64,000 bases of DNA from NCBI GenBank assembly GCA_015956445.1, contig WIUZ02000024.1, forward strand, positions 519,526-583,525, read 5' to 3'. Below, in pieces: positions 35,101 through 50,374 of the stretch. The notes beneath the pieces were generated by a model. It saw only the letters and a list, made by a program, of their open reading frames with translations, did not search any database and was not told the origin of the DNA. A program made the translations under genes and the position numbers. The DNA comes from Thelephora terrestris. Lineage: Eukaryota; Basidiomycota; Agaricomycetes; Thelephorales; Thelephoraceae. Positions within the stretch are counted from its first letter, which is position 1; every line of letters starts with the position of its first letter.

Positions 35101-36902
35101 ACCGGGTCTAATGTCGGACTACTGACATTGTTCTGGATGCGCTCCAATTGCACTTTGGTATAGTTCGCGGACAGAATCAATCTTGACCGAGTTCCTTATT
35201 TTTAGCTGTTCAAAGAGTTCCGCTTCTGGTGGAGGGAGAGGGAGATGAAAGCTTTGAACCAAAGAAGATAACGTCGAGAAGAGTAAAAAAACAAACCATG
35301 TCGCCTCGTGAAGCTGGCCAGCCATGCGCTCAATTCCACCCATGCCCGCAGGAGTTTCGCTCGATTTGCGGGCCCCTCCACAACATTGTTATCCAACACC
35401 GGGGCATGCAGAGCCAACTCTCCCTGTCCATTATTCATCCGGTCAAGGTTGAACCCGATACACCGGAACACTTCCTCTCTGAAGCAGACAATGAGCGAAG
35501 GAGGTTTCCGATGAACGATCACTTTACATGTTCTCAGACCAGCCAAGCTTCGACTGAAAGCTATTCCGATGAACCGGTAAAGCCCTGGTTTCCCCCTTCC
35601 ACAGCCGATCCTCGATAATCCTTTGAGACACTTAGCAACACTGTGGCGTCTGATAAAACTGACTCACATTAAAATTGTGTCGAGCGCGGTGGCCAAGGAT
35701 ACTACTGGGGTTTTCCCAACGTGGGGATTCTCCACTTTTTCCTCCTTAAAGGCTTCGAAGATTCTTTGAGGGATCACGCCAGGGATGACATCGGACACGA
35801 CGCAGTAAAGTGAGCATTGACAACAGACATATAGATCAAGGAGCTCCCCCTCGGGCTGTTGGGAATCGTCGACAGAGCTGAGGTTCGAGTGATCTAACAG
35901 AACTGCCTGCCTCCGCCGCAGCTTGGAACGAGGGTGGCGCTCCCAATCGGCGCGCTTGAAAGGTGTTGTGATCTTAGCTGAATCCACCGCGGCCTTGTAA
36001 TAATGGAAGTGGTGGGTCTTGTTGACCTGTGTGACCAATTGGGGGTTTCCGTCAACGCAAGAATGGCTTCTGCGTCGACGGGTAATATCAGGAAGCGAGG
36101 GACCATCGTATGACTTGGCGAGCGCTGGTTCAATGGTAGAAGATTTCCAGTGCAAGAGAACCCATCCGTTGTGTTTGCGACAATAATAGGCATTGGGGTG
36201 AGGGATGGACCTACGGACTTCGTCGGCTGAGGGAGGGTTGGGGAGGGGGTGAGAGGTTGAAGAATGGGACTCGGAAGATCGATGCCTGGGTTTAACGTCG
36301 GGAGGAGACGCCGATACCGAGTAAAGGGTATGGTCAGCATTGTGGAGATAATTTTCGAGGAGGGTGGGCAGTATGCCCGGTCCAGGTCGATTATGGATTT
36401 GTCTGGCGGACAAGTCCCACCAGTTCAACTCTTCCTCCTCAGCGCGACCATCGATATTAACTCTTCGTACGGTAAGCTCCCCCCAGTCCTGATACTCGCC
36501 GTTCCAGGCGTCGTGCCACACGTCCGTAGGTTGTGGTTCCCACTCCGGTCGACCGGCACCCCAGGCGGAAGCAATATCTGGGGCCGCGGTCCAGGTACCG
36601 GAAACGGTTTGAGGTTGAAATGAGGTTTGATCTTCCTGAACAAGTTCGGGCTCTCGGTACTCGCCGTTGGCAACGTTGATCTGTTGGTAGTTTGTAAAGG
36701 ATGATCCAGACTGTTGGTTCCTAGCGGGTAATGGGGGTGGCTGCTGCTTGGATGTGACCGAATTTGGGGTCGAGTAGAAAGCCGCTGGAGTTACGGGGGC
36801 TTCAATGATTGTAGGGAGGGTTGGTTGCTGGTCTGGATGTGGTTGGTGGACTGGGATCGCCGGGAGTTGTCTCCGCGGCTTTGAAGGGTCCTTGTGCTCC
36901 AT
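32106..36902 (-). CDS. Ubp2-like ubiquitin C-terminal hydrolase (USP family)
   Basis: A cysteine deubiquitinase. From 36902 the Pro-rich N-terminal half (LPAIPVHQPHPDQQP) leads to a conserved block DLYVCCQCSLYCVVSDVIPG. Further exons follow, among them IIEDRLWKGETRALPVHRNS (35647 downward), GFNLDRMNNGQGELALHAP and SARELYQ-like repeats. The USP core has the Cys box GLHQLGNTCYLNSLLQ (about 34170) and continues to a C-terminal His box GHYFFYSRNL ... WFKYNDSDVS (about 32300). It ends RFDVGSLEEASTK at 32106. An acidic Ser-rich insert lies at about 33480-33800. Yeast Ubp2 trims K63 chains with Rsp5; that role is inferred. About ten introns; the exact exons are not all resolved. Confidence 0.88.
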
Positions 36903-37159
36903 CGGAGGGGAATCTGGGTGCCGAGAGCCGCAGAAAGAAACAGATAAAAGGTTGGTCGATAAGTTTCTGGTTCAGGCGGAGAATTTTGTTTGTCTCGCGT
37001 CGAGTAATTCGGGCGGTTGTCTCGATAGAGGGGATGGCGGCGCGATGAGCGTTTGGAACGGCGATTTCTGCACGTGGTAGGATTCCCATATCAGGGAATG
37101 CTTATTCAGCTGCCTCCTTCTCCATTTCTCCGACGAATCCTGACCAACTCGTATCCGCC

Positions 37160-38528
37160 ATGTCGATGCTCAGGACCTCTCTTGCTCGCTCGGGGGTGAG
37201 AGAAAACATTGATGAGAAAAGGCTGATTCTGAGCTTTCATTAGTTACTGGCATCCGCACGTCGTTACTCGACTGCCCCGACTCAGGCGAGTTCGAAGAGC
37301 TCGAACCTGGGATTCTACTTGGTCGGCGGTGGGATAGTTGGCTTAGGTGCCTATGTCTACATCGATCGCATGAATCCAGTCGCGAAGGCGGTGAAACTCA
37401 AGGAGACGAGCCCCCTAGACCCGTCAAAGTTTGTTGACTTTGAACTCAAGAGGGTTGAGCCCTATAGCTACAATACCGCCAAGTGAGCACCGTCTCATCA
37501 AACAGCCTCTGAGACTGACGTAGTCACATGGCTAGGTTTGTCTTCAAGTTGAATGATGACGAGGCCTCTCTGCTCCCTCTTGCCTCCTGCGTCGTCGTCA
37601 AATCCTCTGATCCCGAGGGACTCGTAGACGCGAAGGGAAAGCCAGTAATGAGAGCATACACGCCCATTTCTCGATCAGATACTCCTGGGGAGTTGACCTT
37701 CCTTATCAAGAGATACGAGAATGGACTCGCCTCCAGATACATTCACGGGTTACAGCCCGGTGACAAACTGGCAATCAAGGGACCAATCCCGAAATTCCCC
37801 TACAAAGGTGATCCTGTTTTATCCGTTTATACTCTTTCTGTGCGTCTAAAACCGCTCAGACAATGAATTTGAGCAAGTCGGTATGATCGCTGGGGGGACG
37901 GGAATGTAAGTGAGGAGCGCTTGAGCCTCTACCCAACGTTCTCGCTGACCATTCCCAAGAACACCGATGTACCAAATTTTGATCCATGCGCTCACCAAGC
38001 CGGAGAACAAGACCAAGTTCAAGCTTATCTTTGCCAATATCTCTGAGAAGGACATTCTACTGAAAGAGGAACTTGATGCTCTCAAAAAGAAATATCCCGA
38101 GACATTCGATGTCGTCTACACCGTTGATGCTGCTGGGCCTGGCTGGAACGGTGAGGGTAATGACGCGTTTTTGATCGATCTTCGGCTGACGCTGCACTGG
38201 CCTGGAAGGACGCTTGGGTTACGTTACTCCTGAGTTGATCAAGCAAAACATCGCTCCACCGAGTCTCGGCAAGAAGGTGAAGGTGTTTGTTTGCGGTAAG
38301 TAACGTTTATAGGTGGTGCACTCTACCGCATCTTTCTCATTTCATGACGCGATGCAGGGCCTCCTGGACAGATGAAGGCGATCAGTGGAGCAAAATTGAA
38401 GCCTACCGACCAGGGGCCTCTGGCCGGTGCGCTTAAGGAACTCGGATTCGATGAAACCCAGGTGGGCTGCGCACTTAGTGACGTAGTGATGGTCGCTGAC
38501 CCGATGCGAACAGGTGTTCAAATTTTAG
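37160..38528 (+). CDS. NADH-cytochrome b5 reductase, mitochondrial (Mcr1-like)
   Basis: A FAD enzyme passing electrons from NADH to cytochrome b5. The N-terminal exon [11 protein letters not shown] plus a hydrophobic segment [19 protein letters not shown] suggests a mitochondrial membrane anchor. The FAD site is [11 protein letters not shown] and the NADH part contains [14 protein letters not shown] (over an intron). Further blocks are [13 protein letters not shown], the P-loop-like [14 protein letters not shown] and the terminal VFKF at 38528 from a tiny last exon. About 340 aa. It is divergent from the Ubp2-like gene, with about 257 bp between starts. Confidence 0.93.
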
Positions 38529-38742
38529 AGGGCTGATTTATGACGTTGCTTGATATCATCTCCATAGACTTACTTATAGGACACACTCGCTGAACCTTGT
38601 ACCTCTGCTGATGTAATTGAGACTTGCCATTGCCATTTCTGGATATCAGACTTTCCCTGTCTTAGCCCCTTCCTTCGCCCGTCGCAGTTGTCGGATTCTC
38701 CTCTTCCCTCGACTCATCACTGCCCTTCGGACTTTGTAAACA

Positions 38743-40493
<1,751 letters not shown>

Positions 40494-40847
40494 GCTACCA
40501 GATTCGCCCTTTTTCTTGTTTCTTTCACCTTCACCCGCATTGCTGTCGCCTGTAACCTGTACCCTACGCAATCCCCTCGTTCCAAGCTTTGGAGTGACAC
40601 GATACTGTAACGTAGTTTGAACTCGTAGGGATTGCATATACGTTGTAATTTCCCTCCACCGAAGCAGTAGTATTGTGTATATCAAATCTATGTTAGATCC
40701 CAAGCCTAATAAGACCTGAAACCGGAGGACAAAGAGGAGGATTTGCCGAGAAGGGTTTCGGTAGCCGATTATGTAATTGGAATGGACCCCGGTCTCAACC
40801 TCGTTCCAAAACCGGTTTTCCACCCGAGTCTTGCACTTACACGCAAT

Positions 40848-42342
<1,495 letters not shown>

Positions 42343-42567
42343 TTACCAGTAATTGGTGATGGTAGAGTTACATAGAGTTTTTGATATCCGAACCTGATTT
42401 ATTTTGCTTTTGCATGACAACAAATGCGGATGCATTTACCGCATTTCAGTAACGAAATCATAGTGGAAGAAAATCCTCCGCACCCACTGCTTCACTTCCC
42501 CCGCATCCCTCCCCGCCTCCCCCCCGACCAATGCTCCTCTAATTCCTCTTCCACGTTCATTTTTCGT

Positions 42568-44719
42568 ATGAATTCTGCAAACAGGAACCACTCGCTCTCA
42601 GACCCCATCACCGCCGCCCTTCTTCCGCCCCCGAACGAGTCCGCCGCTGACCGAGAAAAGCGTCTCCGGGCCGAAGAACAAGCAAAGAAAATCAGCGATG
42701 ACATTGACGAGATGCTCAAAGCCGAGCGCAACGAGCGGAGGAAGAAGAATCCCGTAAAAGTCCTCCTCCTCGGTCAAAGTGAGAGTGGCAAGAGCACTAC
42801 CCTCAAGCGTACGTCCCATGTCGGTATTCTCGACTCCAACGCTCCATTCGCTCACTCTAACTCTCCGTAACTCTTCTCAGAGTTCCAGCTCCTACACACC
42901 CCAGCCGCCTTCAACGCGGAACGTATCGCCTGGCGTTTTGTCATCTATCTCAATCTCGTTCGTTCTATCCGAAGGATCCTCGATGCCATCTCCCCCGACT
43001 ACGAGACCCTTAACTCCCACATTCTGGGCGACGATGAAGACGAGAACGCGGACGCAGCATCCTTAATTATCTCCTCAACTGACGGCACCTCCTCATCATC
43101 TTATCATGGCATCAGGGGATACGAGAATTACCAGCACCGATTGGCCCCGCTCCTCGTTCTCGAACAGAGGTTGATAGCGTTGTTATCTGATGAAGAGGAC
43201 AACGAAGAAAGGGAGGCGACTCGTCTAATCACCACCTGGAGTGCCTCCTCACCCTCCCCCGGCTCAGTTCGTAGCCCAAAGGCACCTCCAGACTTGAGCG
43301 CAAGCCTCGAAGTCATTATCCCCCAAAACGTAGTTCAGCCAGGCCCGAACTCTCCTCTGTCCCCGCAATCTACTCAAGAGATTTCCGTCAAAACGACTTC
43401 AAATTGGAAGAAAGCGCTATCCCTCGGCGGCCGGATGAAGAGTCCAAAGAGTCCCCATTCTGGAGAACTTGCGGGGTGGTGGGAAGATCCAGACGATCCT
43501 GTGCACATTTTGAACAGGTGTTCCCCGGCGATGCTCGACCTCTGGAAGGACCCAAACGTTCAACAGCGGCTGGTAGACAAACGATTGAGATTAGAAGAGA
43601 GTAGCGGATTGTGCGCGCAGCTTAGAACCTTCCGTTTGGCTCCCTTCTGATGTTCACCTTCTGCAGTTACCTGGAGGAGATTTCGAGGATTACAGCCAAG
43701 AAGTACATCCCGACAGACGGTCAGTTATGCATCGTGTCCTCGCTTCCCCCTCCGACTAACATGGAGCTACAGTCGACGTTCTAAAGGCGCGGTTGAAGAC
43801 AACTGGCGTCGTCGAACATACTTTCGCCTTCAAAACTGCCGAGTTTCGAGGCATGACTTGGAAGGTATACCTTACAGCCCCTACCCCCTCCGCCGTAGCT
43901 CTTTCTGAGCTCAGTGCTAGATATACGACGTCGGAGGTTCCAAAAATCAGAGACACGCATGGGCTCCTTTTTTCGATGATGGTGCGCCGTGTCAAGAAGC
44001 CCCATCGCTGTAGATATTTATTAGCATTCTCAGTGAACGCCATCATATTCTTGGCCCCGATCTCGACGTTTGACCAAGTTCTAGCGGAGGTAGGCTCCTT
44101 TCCACCCTACCCTTCATGCTTGTGCTTAACCGGTCTGAAGGATCCCCATGTGAATCGGCTGGAAGACTCACTGCTGTTGTGGAAGTCCATCGTTTCCAAC
44201 AGACTCCTGTCTAACGTCAGCATTATCTTGTTCCTGAACAAATGCGACTTGCTCCAGGTCTGCGCCCGCCTATACCTTTCTATCGTCGCCTGCTCATGTC
44301 TCTGCTAGGCTAAGTTAGACGCCGGAGTGAGACTGAATCAGCACATGGTGTCTTACGGTGACCGACCAAATGATTACGATTCTATTTCAAATTGTATGCT
44401 TCTCTGTGATTCCACTTTGGTCCCATTCTCATTCCTATTCAGATTTTAGAAATAAATTCGGTGCTCTCCATCAATCGTACACCCCGAACCGGGAGCGGGA
44501 ACTATACAGTATGACTTTCGTCTCTCTTTCGCTTGGCTGAGAACTCATCAGATTCAACTGTATAGTCCACTTGACTTCCGTGACCGATACGCGACGAACC
44601 CACACAATAATTTCTAGCGGTAAGCTTACGCCAGTTGATACATTGTTCATCTGTTTACAATCTTCCTAGTCCGAGACTTCATTTTGAAATCGAACTTGAA
44701 GATGGGTGGTTATATGTGA
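42568..44719 (+). CDS. Divergent heterotrimeric G-protein alpha subunit
   Basis: A P-loop GTPase signalling from receptors. G1 is LLGQSESGKSTTLK (canonical GxGESGKS altered). A long Ser/Pro-rich insert of about 130 residues lies in the helical domain (about 43060-43480). Switch I is DVLKARLKTTGVVEH with the conserved Arg. G3 is IYDVGGSKNQRHAW, with Ser replacing the catalytic Gln. G4 is FLNKCDLL, then HLTSVTDTRRT near G5 and the C-terminus SNLKMGGYM. There is no MGxxxS/MGC start for myristoylation or palmitoylation (MNSANRNHS). Introns are short. It belongs with the expanded atypical G-alpha paralogues known from Agaricomycetes rather than with Gpa1-3 orthologues. Confidence 0.88.
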
Positions 44720-45514
44720 TCCCTCCTATCAGGCCATCTTTCCGGTCATAAGCTTTGTTTTCAATCCGATCCGAGGTTACATCATCCTATTGCCATTTCT
44801 TGCAGGTATCACCCACACTAGTAGTCATAATCTTTGTAATTCCGTTGCGCCACACCCCCTAATACCATGTGCATGCATACCCATGTTCTGCTGGGCCTCG
44901 GAACCTCAACTTAAACGATTCACGAAGCTCAGGGATTGTCATCTTCCTGTTCGCGTGACCTCCTCACTGATCTATTTTATAATTTTGGCCCCAGCTAGTG
45001 CTTCCGAGTCTTATCCACTCAGCAGAGTCCTCATAGAACTAAAGGTTGTAGCATCCAGCCACGCAGCTTGGCGAGGATGTGATCTGCAGTCTACTCAATA
45101 GATGTCGTTGCTTCTGTGCACCGTCGTTGTCGGATATTTTCTTCAATCCCAACAGATCATACCCAGGATTCAGCATCCTATTCTCATTTCTTTCTATCTT
45201 CCGTAAATTGGACGGTAAAAGCTGAATAGATCAAGCGGCGGGCCGCCTACCACCATGTCATCGAGTGATTGGAGAATACAGCCACCCCGATAGGTAAGAT
45301 TGAACGAACAGGCTCAGAGATTTTGCTTGTGCCGTCTGGGGTGATAAACTCATAAGTGCTGATGTTGGGGTCTGGATGAAAATACAGGAGGCTTGATCAG
45401 CTCAGACTCGGAGCTTGCCCATGTGCCTGCAGAACGCGGGACTCTCAATCTACGGGCAGACGCCAATCAACGTTCCAGACTTGAAGTCATGATCGGCTAC
45501 CCAACCGTCGTAGC
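44720..45514. other. Intergenic region, 0.8 kb
   Basis: No gene recognised. Plus-strand frames of up to 131 codons lack domains. It marks the change from gene-dense to gene-poor DNA. Confidence 0.35.
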
Positions 45515-46340
45515 TCACAGTAGATGAGGGTTGCGGACGTCAAGCTGGAGTGGTGGGACTATGGAATTCGCTGTTTTGAACTGTCCTGACGGATCGTAGC
45601 CCACAGGTGCATCGAACGAGGTCGAGTTCAGGGGCACCTCTGAGAGTTGTTGCTTCCAGATACACCCGTCGCGGGGCAAAAGATACGCAGTATTTGAGAT
45701 GAGTGTTGGCTGCGGCCGATAGTTGTGGAGGCTGGCGGTTGGCACTGTGGGCTCGATCGCCTCAGAATGTAGAAACGATCCAATCATCCAAGGTAGTGAT
45801 TTCCGCGCACGACTCGTTCAGTCTCGACGACAGGTCATCTAGAAAGCATATGGAAGGATGGGTGAGACTCCAGACTATGCAATACTTCCGAGCCTCATGT
45901 ATTGAAACGGGAGACGGATTCTAATAGACAAGCACATCCAGTAACTTGCGTTGGCAGAATTGATCTTCGGTATGTCACGATACGTTAGGGCCACATGACG
46001 GAGATCTTTCATCTTCAGAGCCTGCGAAATAACAGAAGATGTCGAGATCTTCCGGCTAGGCGGGCGCATCGTCGCTACCAGCTAGAAGGGGCAAAACTTC
46101 AGGTAGAAGCACATGCAGGAAAAGGAGTCGGCCTCGGCCCCTCAGATTGGGGGAGCGTGCCGAGGTATCAGCGGCGAAGGATACAGCGACCAGCACCACC
46201 GAGGCGGTGGCATGATTCAACGGATGGCACTCGTATTGTCTCTGACGCACTAGAATTTCAGCCGTGGGGTTCAGACAAAGTACCACAAGGGTGTTCACGA
46301 TACACGCGATGATCTTCTTTCCCGTCGATCGCCAAAAGGA
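45515..46340 (-). CDS. Possible spliced gene, membrane-associated, unknown
   Basis: A weak model. From 46340 MSFWRSTGKKIIACIVNTLV has a hydrophobic helix, followed by a GTGCGT donor. Downstream frames look protein-like: ISQALKMKDLRHVALTYRDI (about 46000), SLTHPSICFLDDLSSRLNES (about 45850) and SLHNYRPQPTLISNTAYLLP to a stop at 45515. I could not join them all in one frame with confidence, so it may be decayed. No family is recognised. Confidence 0.28.
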
Positions 46341-46845
46341 CATAATGAAGAGGAACAAGTTCCAGCGTGAGCGTGAGAGACCACCGCTGAGTAGTATTGA
46401 GGCCTTGAGGCCCAGTGAAAATTCGGTCGAGCTTAAGCGAGGCCGAATGACACTGGGCGAGCCGGATCTATCTACACCACAAACTTTGTATCGGCTGGAT
46501 CCCGGCTGGAGTGATCAACCCGGTTCCCGGGGTGATGTCCTCCTGGATTCCAGCTGTTTTTAGTGTCGGTCCCACACCACGATCGATAGACAGGCGCGTC
46601 TTGATTTCCAGCGGGTGGCGATCAGATTTACAGTTGAGTACCCAGCTGGGTTCCAGCGAGTGTGGAGTCTGACAATTTAAAAAGTCGAACGTGGCGATGT
46701 CGGACCCCAGGATTATCATTATTTATTTACGATTTTACGCACAATTTAAAGTCAACAAGTTGAACAATGGATTATTTAAATGATTAAAGAATTATTTAAG
46801 CCTGATGAGATTAGATAACAGAAAGTATAATTATAATCCATTCTA

Positions 46846-46865
46846 GATAAGATAAGATAAGATAA
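46846..46865 (+). promoter_or_regulatory. Four tandem GATAA motifs
   Basis: GATAA is repeated four times without spacing, followed by GG. HGATAR is the known binding site of fungal GATA factors (nitrogen, iron and light regulators). Confidence 0.5.
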
Positions 46866-46953
46866 GGATCCTACAGATTAGATCAAGAGATCAGATAGCC
46901 ATGGAAAGCCCTAGAACATCATGGAACTTCCTGGAACATGCTGGAAAGTGCTG

Positions 46954-47106
46954 GAACATTCTAGAAGGTGACGGAACGTCACAAATGTGATAACTTGTCA
47001 CACCAAGAATGCTATGGAAGCAGATGGAACATGACGGAATATTATGGAACATTGTGGAAAGTGCTGGAATGTTCTGGAACATTCTTGTGTAAAATAGTAT
47101 ATATAG
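46954..47106 (+). promoter_or_regulatory. Heat-shock-element cluster and TATA box
   Basis: 46954-46966 reads GAAcaTTCtaGAA. 47067-47084 reads GAAtgTTCtgGAAcaTTC, four perfect alternating nGAAn units, the consensus for heat shock factor. Looser GGAAC/GGAAA copies lie between them. A TATATATAG box starts at about 47098, 14 nt after the second site. No ORF of note follows, so the transcript would be non-coding or terminated. Confidence 0.55.
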
Positions 47107-47699
47107 ACCTCAACCCCACTTCTAAGAGAAAAACAGGTACCTACTGCTCAGGAGAAAAGCACAGTTTGCTCTATCCTCACATCAGCTGAGCATCCTTTTG
47201 CTCAGTGTCTCTTTTCCCCCCCACTTTACATCTACCCCCTCTCTCTCTACATCTACCCTCTAAAGTATCTACCTCAATTCCCTTAGGACTGATTGGTTGA
47301 GTGATTTGAGCAATCACATACCATATTTTAGCCCTACCCTCTGTGAGAAGAAGTTCTAAGTCAGAAGAACTGAATAAGCCTAGTACACTTGAGACGTTGG
47401 AATCTTGGTATCTGTAGTACTAAAGTCTGAAACTTTAGGCAGATAACCCCACCTCAGAGAAGTGACTAACTGAGTGACAGCCAGATTTAGCAGTACCACA
47501 AGGACTCACGACATATTTTACGACATAGGTTTATTATCTGAAGATTATTGAAGACATATCAGTTAGACGTACTAGACGTCATCTGCAGCAAAGTTTAGGG
47601 TATCAGTTATACCCTCCCAGTTTTACGACATATCTTGTCACCTTTACAACATATCTAGCACAGCCCCAGGTGTAAGTGTACACCTTCCCTTTTAGGTCT

Positions 47700-47870
47700 A
47701 GTCACACGACACAGCCTCAACACAGCCTTAAGCATAGCCCTAAGCACAGCATCAATACACAGCCTCAATACACAGCCTTAGGCACAGCCCTAAGCACAGC
47801 CCTAAGCACGGCCCTAAGCACAGCATCAAAGCACAGCATCAAAGCACAGCCTTAGGAACTCAGCCTCAAA
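47700..47870. repeat. Short tandem repeat, CACAGCCCTAAG type
   Basis: About ten imperfect copies of a 12-17 bp unit alternating AGCACAGCCCTAAG and CACAGCATCAA, within the 2.8 kb element. Confidence 0.7.
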
Positions 47871-49330
47871 CACACCCTTTGAGCACCCCCCCCTCTTTCC
47901 CCCTCCCCTTTGGTCTACCTCAGTAGATCATCCCCTCCACTCTTGATCTCCCCTTAGATCAGGAACTCCATTCCCATCAAATCACCACCAAACCCCCACA
48001 CACCAGATAAGCGTCTAATCAAGGAACAGGAACAACTGAGTGATATAGTACGTCTGATTCCCTTGGAATAATACTGAAGGACACACTCACAGAGTAGATC
48101 CCTCAGCGAACTCATCAGGTCCGAGAGCCGGAAAGAGGAACCCCGCTCACCCTGTGGAGTTGTTAGTCGCGTTCATAGACTACTCAACCAGCCTGCTTAG
48201 CTTCTATACACTTGGTCTCTAAGCGAACCAACTGGGTCTAGTTATCTTCTGTATAGAACATAACCCTACACCACCCACGAGCACGACAGCGATCGGTCCG
48301 ACGGTGCAAAGTTTTTCTGAACCAACATCATGCCTCCCTCCCTCGCCAGCACCCGTTTTTCTTGTTAGCAGTTGTCCGGGCCTAGGGCCCTCGATATGTC
48401 GTACCGCTCCAAGAAGTATGAGCATAAGCTCTAGTGCGAGTTATGCTAACCCCTGACAAGAAACCAACATGGACTGCACGGAGCACCAGAAAACCAGGCA
48501 AGTAACTTGTTCGACAACACTGACGTTGTGCAACACATGTTGCTCAACTCATTACAACTTGCCTGAAGGGACCATCGCAGAGGTTGTAAGTTTTCAGTAG
48601 GTATCTTCTCAAGCCCACCGCTTTGATTCCAACTGACCGCCGCTCATTCAACCCTCAGCTACCCCCGGCTCTCTGTGATCAATCCACATTCCCCACCTCA
48701 AAGGCGATCCACTCAATCTTGGCAACAGTCATGCAGGTGGGTGAGTTGTGATTCACTTCTCCATTGCTGCTGCGTCTCAGTTCACTCACGTCACGTCACA
48801 GCAGACAGTTGCCACGAGGGATAGTTGTTCGAGTTACTGGCCGTTGGTTGATATTACGCCCATCTCATTGGACGGCTCACTAGTTATGTAGGTTGAATCA
48901 CTAAATTCTCATGCAGAATCCCCTTGGGTGAGTCCTTCAGTAGGTATAGTTTTATATGTAATAGATACAATGATATGTATTTGAACGAATGGGACGAGGT
49001 GGCGGCAGAATAAATATTGGATGGGGCGCACAACGGGTGGTTTGATGAGCGGGTGTTGGCGCTCGTCAGCTGGGATCCAGCCGTCCGCTAAGCTGGTACC
49101 CAGCCTGGAGCTGGATCCTGCTGGATCTGTTTTTCGTAATCAGCTGGATTCCTGCTGGGTCGCTTGCGGGATCCGCCCATCATCAGCCTGGTGATCTGGA
49201 CCCGATTCCCGGCTGGTATCCGGCCGGCGGGGAACTTGTGGTGTAATGTAGATAGATCTGGGCCGCGCGAACTGGGATCAGGCCAGATCGAGTGATCTTG
49301 ATGAGTTCACGTCGTAAACATGAAGTTCAC

Positions 49331-49706
49331 AGCCCTTTGCATAAAAACGTGAACACTCGGTTTTCGTGTCTTTTCTCGATATGGCTAGTTTCGGAGGCAA
49401 TGATCAGTGGGCTGGTCATGTCACGCGCTCTGCCGTTTCTCCCCAGAGGGTGTCTCCCCCTGGTACTTTTTAGTGGTCTATGGTTCATAAAAAATATTAC
49501 CCAAAGAGTAGAGGCTGATGAATCTTCCTCAGATTTCTGGAGATGGTCATTGTGGAAAGTGGAATGGCCGTGCTGAGGGACTGCCTCACGGATGACAAAT
49601 GTCACAGGCTGACAGCGCCGTTCGGCACAAGCTGCTAAATCAGGCATAGTGGAGATCGACAAAGAAAGGGAAAAATCGACGTGTTCACGTTTATATGCAA
49701 AGGGCT
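49331..49706. mobile_element. MITE-like element, 376 bp
   Basis: Terminal inverted repeats: AGCCCTTTGCATAAAAACG at the left and, on the other strand, AGCCCTTTGCATATAAACG at the right. Over the first 26 bp there is one mismatch, and similarity continues more weakly for about 25 bp more. There is no transposase. I cannot see a clear target-site duplication, so the superfamily is open. Confidence 0.7.
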
Positions 49707-49783
49707 ACAACATAGATTTAGTTGAGTAAATAGCAGCATGTCAGGGTTGAAGGCCTGCTTACTGTTTGTGGGACGCTAGAGGA

Positions 49784-50374
49784 TTAGTGGGGTATGGAGT
49801 GTCGGGTTGGGGTCGGACAAAGGGGATTCCAGGGGTGGAAATGTGGGATATCAAGCGCGAGCGATGACTCGGATTGATAAGGATGGACTGGAGAGTGGTA
49901 GTCTTTACAGAATTGACTTAGTTGCTGAAGGAACGGTTTGAAGTCTTGGTCGCTGAGTTGTTCGAAACTGACGAGGTATTCTATAACCGAAAAAGGTAAT
50001 TCAGTTGGGACTTCCCACCAGAGAACGATGATGGAGGGACAGTGAGTGTGAACGTTAGTGGTGAGGTGAATGTGTGGGCTGGGGAAGTAGAAGGCGGGAC
50101 TTATACTGAAGTAGACAGTTGCGATGACGCTCTCAGTAAGATCGGAGTTCCAAAGGAACTGATGGTCTGCTCCTAGTAAAAAGGGGGGAGTGGTAACTCC
50201 GGCGTCGAGGGCAGCAAATAAACGGTAGTAAGGGAAGTGAGTTAGTAAACCGGTGGTTCGGTTTACTTGGAGACTTCTGATGAGCTTATACTCCCAGATA
50301 GATCTCCTGGCGTCAGGGATGACTGGTCGTTGAACGGGGCTAATAGAGGGGAAGGGATTAGGAGCGCTGAACAT
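49784..50374 (-). CDS. Unknown 196-aa ORF with upstream TATA box
   Basis: A single open frame from ATG 50374 ending at 49784. It contains an aromatic-rich segment (LLTHFPYYRLFAALDAGV, LWWEVPTELPFSVIEYLVSF) and looks like a folded protein rather than a random frame. A TATATAAG box lies on this strand at about 50521-50530. No family is recognised. It may belong to a mobile element, given the neighbourhood, or be a lineage-specific gene. Confidence 0.4.
   Translation of the reverse strand: MFSAPNPFPSISPVQRPVIPDARRSIWEYKLIRSLQVNRTTGLLTHFPYYRLFAALDAGVTTPPFLLGADHQFLWNSDLTESVIATVYFSISPAFYFPSPHIHLTTNVHTHCPSIIVLWWEVPTELPFSVIEYLVSFEQLSDQDFKPFLQQLSQFCKDYHSPVHPYQSESSLALDIPHFHPWNPLCPTPTRHSIPH

Larger units (their letters stand above)
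46465..49258. mobile_element. Candidate non-autonomous DNA element, 2.8 kb, no coding capacity
   Basis: The two ends are inverted copies: GATCTATCTACA-CCACAA at 46465 and, read on the other strand, GATCTATCTACATTACACCACAA from 49258. Both ends are followed inwards by many variants of CCAGCTGGATCC, a subterminal-repeat layout seen in several DNA transposon superfamilies. No frame inside exceeds about 90 codons. I find no clean target-site duplication (flanks TGGGCGAGCCG and TGGGCCGCGCG only resemble each other), so borders may be off by some bases. The interior carries a promoter-like block described separately. Confidence 0.5.

Noticed and set aside
47700-47870. CRISPR-like array
   Set aside because: The repeats are short, abutting and imperfect with no spacers, in a eukaryotic genome; this is a simple tandem repeat.
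49327-49662. 111-codon minus-strand frame inside the MITE
   Set aside because: It overlaps the terminal repeats almost end to end, has no domain, and is best explained as a chance frame of the repeat.
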